Shown here piece after piece: positions 42,912 through 54,053 of a stretch of 64,000 bases of DNA. The notes beneath the pieces are model-generated. The model was not told the origin of the DNA. It did not search any database and worked only from the letters and a program-made list of their open reading frames with translations. The position numbers were made by a program, and so were the translations under genes. The stretch's first letter is position 1, and each line of letters starts with the position of its first letter. Origin of the DNA: Persicaria tinctoria (taxonomy: Eukaryota; Streptophyta; Magnoliopsida; Caryophyllales; Polygonaceae); contig JBANSL010000002.1 in assembly GCA_037127255.1 (NCBI GenBank), positions 97,432,519-97,496,518 on the forward strand, given 5' to 3'.

Positions 42912-45900
42912 TCAAGCTGGACTAGCCATAGGAGACACTAGACCGAGCTTGACACGCAGAAAAGAGTGTTGGTGAGCTCCTAGTGCTTTGGTGAGAATGT
43001 CAGCAATCTGCAGAGATGAAGCAACATGCTTGGTGCATATGAATCCTTGAGTGACCATTTCTCTAATAAAATGAGAATCAATCCGCACATGTTTTTTTCT
43101 CTCGTGGAAAACAGGGTTGACTGCAAGCTGTTGGGCACTCTTATTGTCACAGAACAAAGTAACGGGGAGAGAAACAATGATGCCAAGATCAGCTAATAAT
43201 CCTTGTACCCAGACCAGTTCACTAGCAGCAATGGACATGGCTCGATATTCACTTTCTGTGGAGGATTTAGACACTACCTTCTGTTTCTTGGCTTTCCAAG
43301 ATATCAAGGATGAACCCATGAACACACAATAGCCAGAGAGAGATCTTCCTGTCTCCACACAGTTGCCCCAATCTGCATCTGTATATGCATGAACTGCAAT
43401 GGAAGATGATGCTGGATAAGACAAAGCTAGATTGAATGACCCTTTGAGGTATCTCAGCAGATAAACCATAGCATGCCAGTGAGGTTGAAGGGGATTGAGT
43501 AGAAACTGGCTTAGTTGTTGGACAACAAAGGCAATATCAGGCCGAGTAAGAGTAAGGTATAACAGTCTCCCAACTAATCTTCTATAATCCTCAGGCTTTG
43601 TAATGGGCTCCCCATTATGAAGAGAAATTTTAATGCCATGTTGCACAGGGAACTCAGCAGGCTTACAATTCTCCATATTGGCATCCATGAGTATATCAAG
43701 GACATACTTCATTTGATTAAGAAGAATGCCATGAGAGGATCTAGAGATCTCCATACCTAGGAAGTACCTGGCAATTCAAACCCCAAATCTTTGATGATGA
43801 ATTCCTTGTGCAGAGCCTTCTTTGTGGATGAAATCTCTTCAACTGAATTCCCCAATAGAAGCATGTCATCCACATAAACTAAAGCAACAATCATATAAGA
43901 GCCATCTGTTTTAACAAATAAGGAATAATCATGAGTGGATTGAGTGAATCCTAAACGGATCATGAACTTTCTGAGCTCAGAATTCCATTGCCTGCTTGCC
44001 TGTTTTAGCCCATATAGGGATCTAGTGATCGAGCTTGCAAACATGCCCAGTTAGTACTGAATAACCAGCAGGAGGAAGCATGTACACCTCTTCATCTAAA
44101 TAGTCATGAAGGAAGGCATTGTTGACATCTAATTGGGGGAGAGACCAACCTTTACTGGCTGCAAGAGCAAGAATGATTCTAACTGTAGAGAGCTTAGCCA
44201 CTGGAGAGAAAGTTTGCTTATAATCCTTGTCCTTGACATGGTTATACCCCTTTGCCACAAGCCTAGCCTTATATCTTTCAATATTCTCATCTGGTTTGTA
44301 CTTAATTTTGAAAACCCATTTGCATCCTATAGCTTTCTTGCCATTGGGAAGAGGAAGAACCTGCCATGTGTGATTGCTAGTGAGAGCATCAAGCTCTAAC
44401 TTCATTGCTTGTTCCCATTCTGAAACTCCTTTGGCTTGACTGTAAGAGTTGGGTTCAAATGTTCTACACATGTTGATGAAGGACTGAATGTATTGTGGAG
44501 ATAGGTGAGACGGTTGCCTTGTGGAGAATACAACAAAAGAGTCAGAGCCAGATGAGACATCCAAATGACCTCTGGATGGGATGTTCTTGCATATGAAATC
44601 CTGAAACCTAGCAGGTCTGTGAACATGACTCCTAAGGCCATGTGTAGGATTAAGAATAGATGGGATAGGTGAACTGTTGATGGATGAGGAAGAATTTGCA
44701 ACTGGATTTAGTGAATAAGTGGAATCTGAAATATGGCTAGGGATAGGAGATGAGCCAAATGATGGCGCAGAAGGATGTATGTGGGAATTGAATAGGAGGT
44801 GAAGATCCTGCAACATGAGTGTGAGAAGGTCCTGGTTGGGAAAGGAATGAAACAAAGTAGTCATCCTCAAGAGATACCAAAGGAGGAGCTGTAGTAATCT
44901 TGTTAGGACTCATAGCAGATGCATGAGCTTTGAAAGGGAAAATATTTTCCTCAAATTTCACATGTCGACTGATGATGATGACATGCTTGTCAAGATCATA
45001 CAATTTAAAGGCTTTCTGACCAATTGGATATCCAAGAAATATGCACTTTCTGGCCACTATCCCCATCTTGTCTCTATGATCATTAGGTTAAACTGCATAG
45101 CATAAGCAACCAACCACTCTAAGGTTCTCATACATGGGAGGAGTCCTATAGAGTATCTCAAAAGGAGATTTCCAGTGAAGAATAGCAGAGGGAAGCTTGT
45201 TGATGATGTGTGTGGTACTCAATACACATTCCCCCTAAAATTTAATAGGCAATCCAGCATGAATCCTAATAGCCCTAGCAGTTTCAATCAAGTGTCTATG
45301 TTTCCTCTCTACACGACCATTTTGTTCATGAACTCCTGGAGCAGATCTTTGATGAATAATCCCCCTGGAACTGAATAGATCTGCACACCCTCTCTGAGTA
45401 AACTCAGTCCCATTATCTGTCCTAATGAACTGAACTGATGTCTAGAAGTGAGTGTCAACCATGTTGAGGAATCCAGTGATGTTCCTCAACACTTGCAATT
45501 TATCTTGCATCAAGTAGACCCAAGTGGATCTAGTGTGATCATCAACAATAGTAAGAAAATACTTAGCTCCACATAAAGCAGGGATCCTATATGGACCCAA
45601 AATATCCATATGTAACAATTTGAAGGGAAACTCAGCTAGAGATTCACTCATATCAAAACTCAGTTTGTGAGCCTTAGTCAAGGGACATGTATCACAATGG
45701 ACATCCTTGAACCCACTACATTGAGCATCATGCAAATGATGTAAATTGGCAAATGACATGTGGCCAAGTCTAGCATGAATCAACTTTGCTTTATCAAGCT
45801 TATTACAACCAGAAACAATATTACTTAGAGAGTGAGAGAATTCCTTACAACCATTCAGATAACCTGCAGCCTTCAGAATGTATAAACCTCTCTTCTCAAA

Positions 45901-47661
45901 TCCTTTAGCCAACACATTCTTAGTTATAGGGTCCTATAGCCAACATGATATATCATCAAATGTAACTCTCAATCTCTGATCATAAACAATCTTTGATACT
46001 GAAAGCAAACTGTGCCTAAACTGGGGCACCAACAAAACATTCTTCAAAACAAAGTTGTCATTCAAGGAAATTGGACCACTCTGACTAACAATGATACTAC
46101 TTCCATCAGGCAATCAAAGATTAACATTTGTATGTAAATCATGAATTTCTATGAAAATGTTGGTGTCAAATGCAATGTGGTATGTAGCACCAGAATCCAC
46201 AATCCATGTGTCACTTTCATCTTTGTTAACACCAATAAGAAAGGAAACACTGAGTGTACCTGCAAAGTGTGTCATGGGTTGATTCACTGAGCCATCCATA
46301 GACTCCAAAGGAGCCTTCCCTTTCATCATATTCACTATCTCATTGAACACTCCATTGACCATAGCTTGGTCTGGCTTCCCACCACTCTGATTGTGATCAA
46401 AATGTTGATCAAATGGACTTTCCTATTGGCCACTTTCAAACTGAGCAGCAAATCTACCATTGTACTTGGGCTTATCATCTTTCTTTGGACCCCTGAACCA
46501 TTCTAGATACCCAATCAACTTAAAACAATAATCCTTGATGTGCCCACGCTCACCACAATGATCACATTTCCTATCAAGCTTAGCTCTCTTATAGACCCTT
46601 CTTGCTTGATCAAACTGCTTTCCTTGATCACAAAACCTGTTCTGATCACTGAACCTTTGCTTTGCCAAAGCGTTTTCTTCACTCTCAAAATGTTCATCCC
46701 TACTTGCTAGAAGAACATTACTCTCTCCCTGAGCAAAAGAAGTCACACCCTTAGATCTTTCTATTTGAACTGCCATTTGATAAACCTTGTGTAAACCAGG
46801 AGCTGGATCCTTTGATAACACATTGCCCCGTAGATGCTCAAACACATCATTCAATCCCAACAAAAACTGCATAACCTTGGCCTTTGCATCCCTTTCAACA
46901 AATCTTTTCAACAAAGTGCAAGAACACTGATTGATTCCACCACAGTTGCAGGTAGGAATGGGATCCAACATCTGGAGTTCATCCCAAATCTTTTTCGATT
47001 TCATAAAGTATGCCCCAACAGACATATTTTCCTATTTCAGATTGCTCAAATCTCTTTTCAATTGGTACACCAGAGTATCATTCGACTCATAGTACCTATC
47101 CTTGATCTCATCCCAAAGTTCCTTCGACGACTGCACATATGTAAGACTTTCTTCAATCTCGATGTTCATCGAATTCACTAACCAGCACATAACCATGTAG
47201 TCTGCCCTTAACCATTTCTCATAATCCTCACTGTCCTCACTAGGACGCACACAACTACCTATAATGAAACCTAATTTGGCCTTGGCACCCAAAGCCATTC
47301 AAACATTCCTACTCCAGCTTATGAAATTCATACCATTGAACAAAGCAGACACGAGATTCATCCCCGGATGGTCTGAATTCGATAGAAAATAAGGATTTAC
47401 GTGCACATTATTCGTACCTTGTGGACATCTCCGAACTGCATACCTTGATTTCCAAAAATTCCATCCATGACCAATTCCATTTGTGCTCCCAGGTGCAGGA
47501 GGAGTAACAGATACAAAACCTCGTCCAAAACCCGTTCCCTCACCAGATCCTTTTCCAGCTCCTTTACGAGAACCTTGTCCCTGCTGCGAGTTGGATCCTC
47601 TTCCTACCATTATAGCCAAATCGGTAGAAGAAGATATGTCGCTGTAAAAGCAAATACGCAA
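42912..47661 (-). pseudogene. Broken copia gag-pol of the minus-strand element
   Basis: From 5' to 3' on the minus strand: a glycine-rich gag start (47600), a UBN2-type gag region (47032-47298 and 46423-47025), a CCHC knuckle CDHCGERGHIKDYC (about 46550), protease motif DSGAT (about 46190), the pre-integrase HARLGHM and the integrase core (45442-45915 onward), reverse transcriptase (44022-44400 and 43757-44044, with YVDDM near 43870) and RNase H (42912-43754, TDADWG, DNKSAQ). Premature stops occur at 47299, 47032, 46423, 46114, 45934, 45442, 45235 and 45088. Frame changes occur near 44800, 44040 and 43755. It cannot make a polyprotein. The domain set is that of the RE1/RE2-like copia group. 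Confidence 0.9.
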
Positions 47662-47727
47662 ACCACTGTAAACCAGTAATCAAAACTCAAATCGAATCAG
47701 ATCGATTCCTGTAGCTCTGATACCATT

Positions 47728-47968
47728 TGAACAATAGGAAATCAAAGATGGAAGAAAACGATTTGATTCATAGGATTCATGTTCTACAACTCAAGGGAGG
47801 AAGAGAACTAAATCTGTGTTCACACACACACACACAGTTTGTTACAGAAAACAGAAAATGGCGCCATATTGCTCTTATAAGAGCTGATGTGTTTTGTTGT
47901 TCGGTTGTTGGAACAACCTCACATGAAGTTACCAAATTGCCCTTGTGTCATCTACCTATATGAACCCA
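47728..47968 (-). repeat. 5' LTR of the minus-strand copia
   Basis: 241 bp; an expanded CA run (47822-47836) accounts for the extra length. No strong TATA box is obvious apart from cttataagagc in both LTRs. Confidence 0.9.
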
Positions 47969-47984
47969 TATATATCATCAACTT

Positions 47985-48665
47985 TCAAATGTAATAAAAA
48001 TATTCCGATCTTTAAGGATAGTGATAATATATTACCATGAGTTTTCTCACGGGTCGAAAATGCCGACAAGGCAGCCTACGTGAAATTTTTGGACAAGGGT
48101 TTTCTTGAACGGTTTCCTTAGAGGAAAAAAATAAAGAGTTGGATCGAGTTCATTTATACACCCAACTCATTTTCCTCCCTTTCGTCTTCTTCTGTGGTCG
48201 CTTCTTGAACTGTCTTGTAGGTTTTGTAGGCAGCTCATAGTTCCTCTTCGATCCCAATCTTTCTCCCTTGTGGTCGCCTATCTTGAGTTGTCTATCTTAC
48301 ATCTTCTTTATCTTTGATTCGTTCACGGACTTAGTTTTTCCCCTCTTTGTTGTTGTTGTTGTTGTTGTCGTCGATCGGTTTAGTTTTGTTGTCGGTTTGG
48401 TGTTAGGAATAGTCATGTTATGATAATTTGAGGCAATTTGACCGGATTAGTTGCTTGGTTGAATCAATTTCATTTTTCGGGTTTAATTTTGTTGCCGCTT
48501 TATTTTTTTCTCAAGGAAGCCGCTCAAGAAAATCCAATTTTAGTGCTAATTTGTAAAAAAAAAAAAGGTTTCCAAGCAGGCTGCCTTGCAAGTATTTTTG
48601 ACCCGTGAGAAAACATGTGGTAATATATTACCACTACCCTCAAAGGTCGGGAAAAATATCCTACC
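47985..48665. mobile_element. Long inverted-repeat element (MULE-like MITE)
   Basis: The two ends, about 90 bp each, are inverted copies at roughly 80 percent: aatattccga, atattaccat, ttttctcacgggtc and aaggcagcct each recur in complement near 48570-48660. The middle (48150-48540) is not repetitive and contains a GTT microsatellite. No transposase; the exact ends and target duplication are unclear. Confidence 0.6.
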
Positions 48666-48908
48666 AAAAACAAGCAACTTTAGAAATCTAATTTAAATTT
48701 TGGCTGATGCAACTTAATTAAGAATATATTTTTACTAAAATGAAAATCTTATCCTATGTCCCTAGCAAAACCGTTTTTTATAGCAAGAAATCATCCTTTT
48801 TTTTAAATTTAGTTTTCTTTTTCGAACCAGGGAAAGTGATTAGGAACGAGAAGGACGTCGACGAGCCCGTCTCCTTCCTAGAGCATCATTCCAGGCGAAA
48901 ACCGTCAA

Positions 48909-49424
48909 TTATGTATCATTGCAGCAATCTCCGTCGACAGGGCTACTATACGCAAAACGTGCAACCATGTCTACTACATTGTTAGACTCCCCGAACGAAC
49001 CGAGAAATCGCCGACAACCCCAAACAACCACCCGGACCACCTCACGAAGACAAGACAACCACCCGGCCACCATCCAACTCTCCCATCCCACAAAATAACC
49101 CGTGTGCAGGCCATAAATGTCTCCCACGAGCTGAGGTTGGACCAAGTATGGATCTGTCGAAACACCGACTCCAATCACAAGGGGCGTAGGCCGATTATGG
49201 CTAGTCCCGTTGTGAATTGAAAGACAGAAAGGGGTTTCAGAAACCAACATTGATATGGGGGGAATGATCAGTCTACTATGGTTGCAAGGTTCTGTAGGGG
49301 AGAGGGCTTTTGGCCGCTGTTGGTGGACGGAGCGGGGATAAGTAGGTCGATCTGGTGGGGGGCAGCTGTTTGGCAAGAGGGAGGCGGAAAGGATAAAGCG
49401 TGTACACCGCTTTTTCTCACACAT
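48909..49424 (-). CDS. Unrecognised open frame of 171 codons
   Basis: The minus strand is open from an ATG at 49424 to 48909. The predicted protein is rich in P, S, C and W, with no repeat, signal peptide or motif I know. The local DNA is richer in G and C than its surroundings, and a second frame overlaps it, so the openness may be a composition effect or a captured gene fragment inside a transposon. No splice or promoter signal supports expression. Confidence 0.2.
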   Translation of the reverse strand: MCEKKRCTRFILSASLLPNSCPPPDRPTYPRSVHQQRPKALSPTEPCNHSRLIIPPISMLVSETPFCLSIHNGTSHNRPTPLVIGVGVSTDPYLVQPQLVGDIYGLHTGYFVGWESWMVAGWLSCLREVVRVVVWGCRRFLGSFGESNNVVDMVARFAYSSPVDGDCCNDT

Positions 49425-50231
49425 AAAGTTTATTAAAATTAAGTTCTTGCCTAGAGAATCAAAAAATTACTTTCACTTCCATTATTCTTTATATGAAATT
49501 TCATCCTCGCATACATATATTTTTTTAAAAATACAAAGGTGACTAATTTTTTCTCTACTTATAAGATCCGCGGGTTTCATGACATGTCATCGCATGTAAT
49601 TTAGTTCTTTTAAGTATGTTGTTTTGATCACTATAGCATAAAAATGAAGAACTCTTATGATATAAAAAAAGTGTTGAGAGTGATTTGTATTCGACGAGGG
49701 ACATGAGTATTACACATACTACTCACATATTTTTTTGTTCTATACTACTTTGCATATCAGTAATGATAAGTCTGTGTTTGCCTTTTTATCAACATTTTAA
49801 TCTCCTTGAGAAGTTGTGCAATGAAAAACCTTTCAAATTTCCAATATCAACCAATACAATCATAAGTGGATGTAATGATCTTGGTGTAATACCCAATATT
49901 GTTAAGAGATTCAAAGTTCGAATCCTTTTAAAAAAAGAGTTATTTGTGAATGGGAGCGTCAACTCCTTAAATATGCTATACAATCCTCGATACAATTAAT
50001 TAAAAATGTAGAGCAGGTAAGTGCGGTTGAAAAAAAAATCAATATAAACCTTAAAAAAATAGCAACACATGGCGGATTTATGACACCTATATATGATGTT
50101 GTACCTCGATCTCACTTATAAACAACTCCGTATTTTTAAGAAGTTGGATTCAAACTTTCACGTTAAAGAGATAAATAGGGCCTTGTTTGGTTGGCTAATG
50201 AAAAACCCAAGAAGTTCAAAAACTTAGTAAG
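49425..50231. other. No gene seen
   Basis: AT-rich. A segment at 49866-49960 has a Box B-like gttcgaatcc but no matching Box A, so it is not called a SINE. Confidence 0.45.
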
Positions 50232-50424
50232 TGTTAGAGATGTGAATGAGACCAAAGTGTCCCACATCGGAAAGTTGAACATATCGAGCCCTAGTATATG
50301 AGTTGGTGGACTACTCCTTTTATTGCCAATTGATTTTAGAATGGAACCCCACTCGGCTTGTGTGCTAGGCTACTAGCGCCCGTGCACACGATCCCCAGTC
50401 ATCGATCCATGTCGGACTTTGATA
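50232..50424 (+). mobile_element. Solo LTR of the TRIM family
   Basis: TGTTAGAGATGTGAATGAGA...ggactttgata matches the reverse complement of the LTRs at 30662-31187 (gtcccacatc, ccactcggct, gtgctaggcta, agcgcccgtgcacac). Flanks GTAAG and GTAAA suggest a 5-bp duplication with one mismatch. It ends in TA like the full element. Confidence 0.72.
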
Positions 50425-50999
50425 GTAAATAGAAATAATACTTATGCTTGAAAACGGTCATAAAGACAAATTAGTATTTTAAAATACCCATATAAGCCTC
50501 TACTCACCGACTTCTTTATGAGAGTAATTCAATTTGATACTACTCATTTCCAAAAATACCATATTCGCGATCCCTCCGGTGTTTATCTTTTCGTTTGTCT
50601 ACGTGCATGAATGAATTGAGGGCATAAGATCTTTTCAATCCCTAATTAATTAATTAATTAACGTATATAAACTTAATTAGGTTTATTCCTTTTTTTTCCC
50701 ATCAAGAGTTTATTCCATTTAGATGCCAACATATTCTTCACTAATAATTAATTGGTAAACTACGAAGGATGACATAAATGTTTTTCTTCCTTATCCAAAC
50801 TCGTTCAATTCTGGTATATTCATTTGCTCGTTTGATTGATTAATTTGTATTACTTTTAATCCATAACAAAGTTTTTTTTTTTATGAATAAAAATTAACTA
50901 TTTAGAAAGAAGAATCAGTGTATATTTATATGCTATATGCACTATGGATAAACTATTTTAAAAGGACCAAGAGATGTATTTAACAAAGAATTCTCCACT

Positions 51000-51205
51000 T
51001 TTTTTTTGATAAAAAGAGAGGCAGAGTTTTCCGCGTTATGAATGTTTTATTAAGAAATGAAATAAATTATACATTCGTCATACATGGAAAACGAGCTCCT
51101 TGTAATAGCAAGTGCACCCGCTACCCTATTGCCTTCTCTAAAAATATAACTTAAACAAATCGTCCAACTTTAGAGTAAGGATGAGTTGCGAATCCACTTC
51201 CATGT
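51000..51205 (-). mobile_element. LINE relic, RNase H-like fragment
   Basis: The minus strand encodes YMEVDSQLIL (about 51165-51194) and, in a shifted frame, FREGNRVAGALAITRSSF (about 51095-51146), motifs of the RNase H-like domain of plant LINEs, then a short end with ttttatcaaaaaaa. Frame shifts show it is dead. Confidence 0.6.
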
Positions 51206-51206
51206 A

Positions 51207-51550
51207 TAGCAGACACACACATGCAAGTGCAACTAGCTAGGGGTCTTTTTGCCTTTAGTTGTCACTTGGACAACAGGTCTAACATCTCATTATATTTTTA
51301 GCTAGTTCAGGATCGAGAGTCAGACCGGTTGGTGTTTTTCCACTGATACCATACTGAAGTCTATTAAGACTCATGATCGGATGTCATGTGCACACGTGTG
51401 CCCGTGCGCTAATAGCTTAACACATAAGTCGGGTGAGATTTCATCATAAAATAAACCAATTGACATTTGACAATAGGAGGAGTAATCCACTAGCTTATAC
51501 TAAGCCTTATTTTTTTTCATATTAGAACTCTTTGGTATTTTCATATCTCT
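51207..51550 (-). mobile_element. Partial TRIM element
   Basis: Contains the internal region (gcaagtgcaacta, ggatcgagagtc), a degraded primer-binding site (51340-51351) and one LTR from 51352 to about 51550. The other LTR is absent; the LINE relic abuts the left edge. Confidence 0.7.
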
Positions 51551-52236
51551 CCTTCTTTACCAGAAAACTCAAATTTACACTTTATAAACAAATTGGTCCA
51601 TATTTTTAAAAAACGTTTTTTTAATTCTATAATCAAGAATAGGATCCTAAATTGGGAAATACTTCTTATAAAAAAAAAGCAAGCACTCATAAAAACATAA
51701 TTAAAAAACAAAGCTAAATTAATTAAAATTTAAAAAAAAATCTAAATTTAGGGTCTTATCTTAATCCCTGGAGCATAGGAATGAAAAACTCTTAAAAAAT
51801 GTGATTAATATGTATGCATGAGTGGTAAGATCAAATCTTTATTCTTATGCGAAACTTGCGAAAGCAATATCCAAAATCTTCATGTTTATCTTATATCAAA
51901 ATCTTAATATGATATTTTAAATTAATCGATATCTATTTGATTTTCCCCTGATTTTAGATTAGGTCGGTGTGGGAAAAAACCCGTACGAGTTAGGTTATGG
52001 ACCTATGGTCACTGAATTAAATTAACTATGAGGAAATTTCGGATCAAACGTTTATCTTTTTTTTTTCCCCCTTGTTGTTTCGAATGGATAACCATATATA
52101 TTATTATTTTTGGATAACTATATGAAGTTTCCGACCATATGTCAATTGTCAATGTCGCTTTTACTTATTAATTAAAATGTCAATATATTGACCATATTTT
52201 TGAAAGTTATTAACCCGTTAATTATTTCCACAAACT
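51551..52236. other. No gene seen; AT-rich
   Basis: Non-coding; nothing recognised. Confidence 0.5.
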
Positions 52237-52850
52237 ATGGTTGGCATGGTACGGTTACCACAAAAAAATGGTGATTACCACGTACCAATCACAAACTGCT
52301 GGTACGTAAATTTTCATACCACGTATATGCGGTAACCACGACTTGTGGTTAATTACCATCGGTACATTACCATGGTTACCAATTTAAGCTTTAATTCTGT
52401 TTGTATTTTTTAAAACCCCTTGGCTATCTTTCGGTGGTTATCAAAGTTATCGAATGAAAAAATATGGTTACAAAAAATAATATTGTCACCATCTTTCAAA
52501 GGTTCAAATAAATCAAGTTCACAGCCTAAAGTACAAACCAATTCAAACCAATCAAGTTCAAAGTCTTGAAGAAACAAACAAAGTTCAATTGTTCAAACCA
52601 ATGTTGTTAAAATCTCGATTCTATCTACGATTCCAACGATCCTACGCTCAAAGGTAATAACAATAAAACATTAAATAAAAAAATTAATATATATACTCGG
52701 TAACCATGGTATTCAGATTTCATTACTATTATCGTACCACCTTCATGTGGTTACCATAATGATGGTTACCACAAGTGTGGTTACCAACATAGTCGGTTTA
52801 TGGTTGTTACGTGGTTGGTATGGTAATTTCCGTACCATTTGCCAGCCTTA
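52237..52850. mobile_element. hAT-like element with GGTAACCA subterminal repeats
   Basis: Ends with TGGTTGGCATGGTACGG and ccgtaccatttgccagcc are imperfect inverted repeats. GGTTACCA/TGGTAACC motifs recur at least eight times within 200 bp of either end but not in the middle, the pattern of hAT subterminal transposase sites. Flanks cacaaact and cacacacc are only a weak 8-bp match. Confidence 0.5.
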
Positions 52851-53298
52851 CACACACCTAAGTTAAAATAGTTAGGTGAACCCTAAAAAATTATTTTAAA
52901 ATTAACTAAAATAGTGAATCTAATGAAATATTTTCTAAATCAACGTTTAACTTGAGGGTATGGATTAAAAGATTATATATAATGTTTTTACTTAAATCTT
53001 AATTTGAGTCAAATGGCAATGGCGTCATATATATTCTCTCAAAAGATAAGCTCAAAACCTCGGAGTAGATCTAAAAATCTACTCATCCTTGACCATGGAA
53101 ATTAAATTGGAAATTGAATCCACATTCTAATTTTTAGGACTTTTTATGGCCTAACAATTTCCTTCAATAGAAAACTATGTTTTGGTAATTTATCCGTAGT
53201 TATCTTTTCTTGCATAATTCAAGCAATTAATTAGGGATTACCTGTTATTTATCCATTTTTTTTATAATGGATATATTTATAATAATTGCATTATAAAT

Positions 53299-53443
53299 AC
53301 CAATCACAAGTTGGTGTAGTGGTTATGAGGCTACATCCCATGCCTCGAGGTTCGAAGTTCGAATCCCCGTACAGTAACCCGATCCAGATGTAGAGTGGGT
53401 TAAACCCACTTGAACTGAAAAGGATCTAAAAAAATAATAATTA
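53299..53443 (+). mobile_element. tRNA-derived SINE
   Basis: Box A (TGGTGTAGTGG, 53313-53323) and Box B (GTTCGAATCC, 53355-53365) of a Pol III promoter are spaced as in a tRNA gene. A tRNA-unrelated part and an A-rich tail follow. CATTATAAAT at 53289-53298 and 53444-53453 is a perfect 10-bp target duplication, as made by LINE-driven retroposition. Confidence 0.88.
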
Positions 53444-53453
53444 CATTATAAAT

Positions 53454-54053
53454 CAATCTATGCAAAATTAAAGAATGAAAATTAAGTAATGACTTTTCTT
53501 CTTCTCCTCTTACCCCGGAATATCTCCCATCAAATGAATTTAAAAATCACAAAATTTAATTATGTAAACTAGTTTAAAATTCTTATTAACATTTGGTTAG
53601 TACATTGAACTACTCAAGATAAATTACAATAATGAAATGAAAATATAATAAAATGATAAATTAAGAGCCGTAAAACGTGATAGGGCCCGCACGAGATAGC
53701 ACTAGCACGCCGTTTGGGTGCTTCCGGTGGCTTAATATATATTTTTTACTTTATAGTCATAATTTTAAAATCTTAATTATATTATATTATACTAACCTTA
53801 TGGTGATAATATATTATATAATAATTGATTAAATAAATGAAATAATTAATTATTAATTAAAAAATAATGCAACCTTACAATCGTGATCTCTATATAGAAA
53901 GATTTGGCCACAGAGTTTTAATTACTTAAAAAGCTTTCTCGTGAATCGCTTAACCGTTATAAAGTTTTATTGAATTTCCTTTTATTTTTTTTATTTGCTG
54001 GACGATTTTACATCGAGAGAGAGAGATAAAGGGGGAGAGGAATCGAAATCCAA
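53454..54053 (+). promoter_or_regulatory. Upstream region of the ACT-domain kinase gene
   Basis: AT-rich promoter region; a GA repeat (gagagagaga, about 54016) lies in the presumed 5' leader just before the ATG. No clear TATA box close to the gene. Confidence 0.45.

Larger units (their letters stand above)
42667..47968 (-). mobile_element. Ty1/copia retrotransposon, complete but decayed
   Basis: Two LTRs (42667-42901 and 47728-47968) with TG...CA ends differ at about six bases plus a CA-repeat length change. On the minus strand the primer-binding site TGGTATCAGAGC (47714-47725) follows the 5' LTR by 2 bp, and a purine tract (gagggggg, about 42904-42911) precedes the 3' LTR. Flanks TATTT and TATAT agree at four of five bases. 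The coding region between them is in the copia order but broken. Confidence 0.92.

Noticed and set aside
42667..42941. Small plus-strand frames repeated at both ends of the second copia
   Set aside because: They are translations of the LTR in the non-coding orientation.
49866..49960. Second SINE with a Box B-like gttcgaatcc
   Set aside because: No Box A at the right distance and no target duplication.
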